Source: Pseudomonas caricapapayae
GTDB taxonomy: Bacteria; Pseudomonadota; Gammaproteobacteria; Pseudomonadales; Pseudomonadaceae
NCBI RefSeq assembly: GCF_001400735.1
Contig: NZ_LJPW01000144.1
Span: forward strand, 124,001 to 188,000
DNA length: 64,000 nucleotides
Direction of reading: 5' to 3'
A program made the translations under genes and the position numbers. Of the stretch, positions 61,924 through 64,000 are shown in pieces. The notes under the pieces are model-generated. The model had not been told where the DNA came from. It searched no databases and saw nothing but the letters and a program-made list of their open reading frames with translations. Position 1 is the stretch's first letter. Every line of letters starts with the position of its first letter.

Positions 61924-63191
61924 AGCTCAGCATCCTCGGCGCTCGCGTCATCGACCCGGTCAGCGGGCTGGATCAGATTACCGACCTGCACATCGAAGCA
62001 GGCAAGCTTACCGCCCTCGGTGCCGCACCGGCAGGGTTTGAGCCGACTCAGACCATCGACGCAGCCGGACTGGTCGCAGCGCCCGGTCTGGTTGACCTCA
62101 ACGTGTCCCTGCGCGAACCGGGCTACAGCCGCAAAGGCAGCATTGCCAGCGAAACCCGTGCGGCGGTGGCAGGCGGTGTGACCAGCCTGTGCTGCCCGCC
62201 CCGTACCCGTCCGGTGCTCGACACCTCGGCGGTGGCCGAATTGATTCTGGACCGTGCCCGCGAGGCCGGTTTCAGCAAGGTGTTCCCTGTTGGAGCCCTC
62301 AGCAAGGGGCTGGAAGGCGAGCAACTGGCAGAGCTCATCGCGCTGCGCGACGCAGGTTGTGTCGCGTTCGGCAATGGCCTGAGCAGCTTCAGCAACACCC
62401 GCACGCTGTGCCGGGCACTGGAATATGCCGCCACCTTCGACCTGACGGTGATTTTCAATTCGCAGGATCGCGATCTGGCCGAAGGCGGTCTGGCGCACGA
62501 AGGCCCGACTGCCAGCTTTCTGGGCCTGGCGGGCATTCCCGAGACTGCCGAGACAGTGGCGTTGGCTCGCGACCTTTTGCTGGTCGAGCAAAGCGGTGTC
62601 CGCGCGCATTTCAGCCAGCTGACCAGTGCGCGTGGCGCAGCATTGATTGCTCAGGCGCAGGCGCGCGGTCTTCCAGTGACCGCGGATGTGGCGTTGTACC
62701 AGCTGATTCTGACTGACGAAGCGCTCATCGATTTCTCCAGCCTGTATCACGTCCAGCCGCCGCTGCGCACCCGCGCCGACCGCGACGGCCTGCGTGAAGC
62801 GGTGAAGAGCGGTGTCATTCAGGCGATTTCAAGCCATCACCAGCCGCATGAGCGCGATGCCAAGCTGGCACCGTTTGGTGCCACCGAACCGGGCATCAGC
62901 AGCGTGGAACTGCTGCTTCCGCTGGCAATGACGCTGGTGGACGATGGCCTGCTGGACCTGCCGACCCTTATTGCACGCCTGAGCAGCGGCCCCGCCGCCG
63001 CCCTGCGCCTGCCGGCCGGCAAGCTGAATGCCGGCTCACCTGCGGACATCGTGCTGTTCGACCCGGCGGCCTCGACGGTTGCAGGCGAAACCTGGCTGTC
63101 CAAAGGTGAGAACTGCCCTTTCATCGGCCACTGCCTGCCGGGCTCGGTACGCTACACACTGGTGGATGGACGGATCAGCTACAGTCGTTGA
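61920..63191 (+). CDS. pyrC': Non-catalytic dihydroorotase homologue PyrC' (PyrX) of the ATCase complex
   Basis: 423 residues of dihydroorotase-like amidohydrolase fold. The metal-binding HxH of true dihydroorotase (xDxHxHxRxPG) is NVS here: GLVDLNVSLREPGYSRKG at about 57-74, so zinc binding is lost and the protein is not expected to be an active dihydroorotase. This is the known Pseudomonas PyrC' that scaffolds the PyrB dodecamer; the real dihydroorotase is encoded elsewhere. Translationally coupled to pyrB (ATGA overlap). Other parts of the fold (VAFGNGLSSFSNTRTL, SSHHQPHERDAKL) remain. Confidence 0.93.
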   Translation: MKLSILGARVIDPVSGLDQITDLHIEAGKLTALGAAPAGFEPTQTIDAAGLVAAPGLVDLNVSLREPGYSRKGSIASETRAAVAGGVTSLCCPPRTRPVLDTSAVAELILDRAREAGFSKVFPVGALSKGLEGEQLAELIALRDAGCVAFGNGLSSFSNTRTLCRALEYAATFDLTVIFNSQDRDLAEGGLAHEGPTASFLGLAGIPETAETVALARDLLLVEQSGVRAHFSQLTSARGAALIAQAQARGLPVTADVALYQLILTDEALIDFSSLYHVQPPLRTRADRDGLREAVKSGVIQAISSHHQPHERDAKLAPFGATEPGISSVELLLPLAMTLVDDGLLDLPTLIARLSSGPAAALRLPAGKLNAGSPADIVLFDPAASTVAGETWLSKGENCPFIGHCLPGSVRYTLVDGRISYSR

Positions 63192-63227
63192 GGTACCAGG
63201 CTCTGACCTACGGTGGACAAGGCTTGT

Positions 63228-63332
63228 GTAGGAGCGAACCGGGCGACGCTTTGCTTGTTCGCGAAGACAGTGTGTCAGTCGATGCATTCTCGGCGATCAT
63301 AAAAACCCCTTCGCGAACAAGTTCGCTCCCAC
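63228..63332. repeat. REP pair (family B) after pyrC'
   Basis: Left arm at 63228-63264 reads GTAGGAGCGAAC, the insert CGGGCGACGCTTTG, then CTTGTTCGCGAA. The right arm is the plain form TTCGCGAACAAG plus TTCGCTCCCAC at 63310-63332. The pair is inverted with a 45-bp spacer and probably ends pyr operon transcription. Confidence 0.8.
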
Positions 63333-63381
63333 GCCCTGCGGGCAGAAGCCCTGACGCTCTGCGTCCGCCTCTGAGCAAGCC

Positions 63382-63786
63382 TCACCCGCGTCGGGCGTTC
63401 TTCATCGAGATCTGGTCATTCATTGTCCAGAAGTCATACAGAATACCCACCAGAAACAGCCCGCCGGTAAACAGGTAGATGATCCCGGTAATCCACTTGC
63501 CCTGGTACATGCGGTGTACGCCGAACAGGCCGAGGAAGGTCAGCAGCACCCACGCCACGCTGTAATCGGTGGAGCCAGGTGTAAAGCGCAGGTCAGCGTC
63601 ACGGTCCATCGATGGAATCAGAAACAGGTCGATCAGCCAGCCGATACCAAACAGACCGAATGTGAAGAACCAGATGGTCCCGGTGACCGGCTTGCCATAG
63701 TAGAAGCGATGCGCGCCCAGGAACCCGAAAATCCACATCAGGTAACCCATGACCTTGCTGTGCGTGTCTGAACGATAGGCGTTCAT
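63382..63786 (-). CDS. TM2-domain membrane protein
   Basis: 134 residues. ATG at 63786 has GAGGG 7 nt upstream and gives MNAYRSDTHSKVMGYLMWIF; the open frame to 63945 is unsupported. Two tandem TM2-like units are visible: FLGAHRFYYGKPVTGTIWFF...GIGWLIDLFLIP at about 22-60 and LFGVHRMYQGKWITGIIYLF...LVGILYDFWTM at about 85-125, each with the G-x-H-R-x-Y-x-G core. Inner-membrane protein of unknown role. The 214 bp to the right end of the window show no gene. Confidence 0.85.
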   Translation of the reverse strand: MNAYRSDTHSKVMGYLMWIFGFLGAHRFYYGKPVTGTIWFFTFGLFGIGWLIDLFLIPSMDRDADLRFTPGSTDYSVAWVLLTFLGLFGVHRMYQGKWITGIIYLFTGGLFLVGILYDFWTMNDQISMKNARRG

Positions 63787-64000
63787 TTTTGCCCTCTTTA
63801 TGTCGATAGAAAAAAATACATAACAAATTTGTGACTTCGTTTCCCCTATCCGACGTATGGCACCCGAGGCATTTTTATGCCGCCAAGCCCTTGTCGTTAA
63901 AGGGATTAGCAAGAAAAAAGAAAGAGTCTGTCGCATAAAACGCAATGATGCCAGTGTGATGCGCTCGACAAATGGGGTCAGGTTTTCCGAAAAAGCTGTT

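Noticed and set aside
1..64000. CRISPR arrays, tRNA or rRNA genes, prophage, intact insertion sequences
   Set aside because: No direct-repeat/spacer arrays, cloverleaf or rRNA sequence, phage structural genes or transposases were recognised; the repeats present are REP-like or MITE-like.

Overview
This 64 kb window is chromosomal DNA of a fluorescent Pseudomonas, most likely of the Pseudomonas syringae group. GC is high (about 60 percent by eye) and coding density is high. Gene content and order match the P. aeruginosa PAO1 neighbourhoods around PA5010-PA5022 (waaG to mscK) and PA0401-PA0415 (pyrC' to chpC). Intergenic gaps carry dense REP-like repeats of the kind common in P. syringae. No rRNA, tRNA, CRISPR array, prophage or intact transposase was seen.

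Layout. 1-2237 (minus): waaF-waaC-waaG, LPS inner-core heptose and glucose transfer. 2367-5324 (minus): glnE. 5709-10150 (plus): aceE-aceF, pyruvate dehydrogenase E1 and E2, behind a pair of GntR/FadR-type palindromes. 10479-21147: an accessory block with dbpA, a YhiN-type flavoprotein, a YccS-type membrane protein, a periplasmic binding protein, an ElaA-type acetyltransferase, a small DNA-binding protein, a YgjP-type metallopeptidase, a REC-PAS-GGDEF-EAL c-di-GMP protein and a low-GC PL7 alginate lyase. 21229-27126: divergent putP/putA for proline uptake and catabolism; putP is broken by an 8-bp tandem duplication. 27358-37528: a DmdC-like acyl-CoA dehydrogenase, a large DUF6543-like toxin with a C-terminal ADP-ribosyltransferase signature, nhaP2 and mscK. 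37598-44672: a 5-oxoproline/kip-type operon (NRAMP transporter, pxpA, DUF1445, fused pxpB-pxpC, biotin carboxylase-BCCP) with a divergent GntR regulator. 44811-46274: selO. 46630-56573 (minus): the Pil-Chp chemosensory operon pilG-pilH-pilI-pilJ-chpA-chpC, lacking pilK and chpB. 56818-63191 (plus): gshB, tonB3-like, algH/yqgE, ruvX, pyrR, pyrB and the non-catalytic dihydroorotase homologue pyrC'. 63382-63786 (minus): a TM2-domain protein.

Most notable items: (1) the candidate mono-ADP-ribosyltransferase toxin at 29188-31809; (2) the operon at 37598-43752, which joins a B. subtilis kip-like set to a biotin carboxylase and so looks like a complete biotin-dependent enzyme acting on 5-oxoproline or a relative; (3) the exact 8-bp duplication that breaks putP; (4) an EAL domain whose metal-binding Asn is Cys; (5) several regulatory structures (paired operators before aceE, a long hairpin between aceE and aceF, five GTTGCA PutA-type sites, and a leader peptide plus hairpin before the alginate lyase).

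All calls come from reading the sequence and from family knowledge; no database search was run. Comparisons with PAO1 are from memory.
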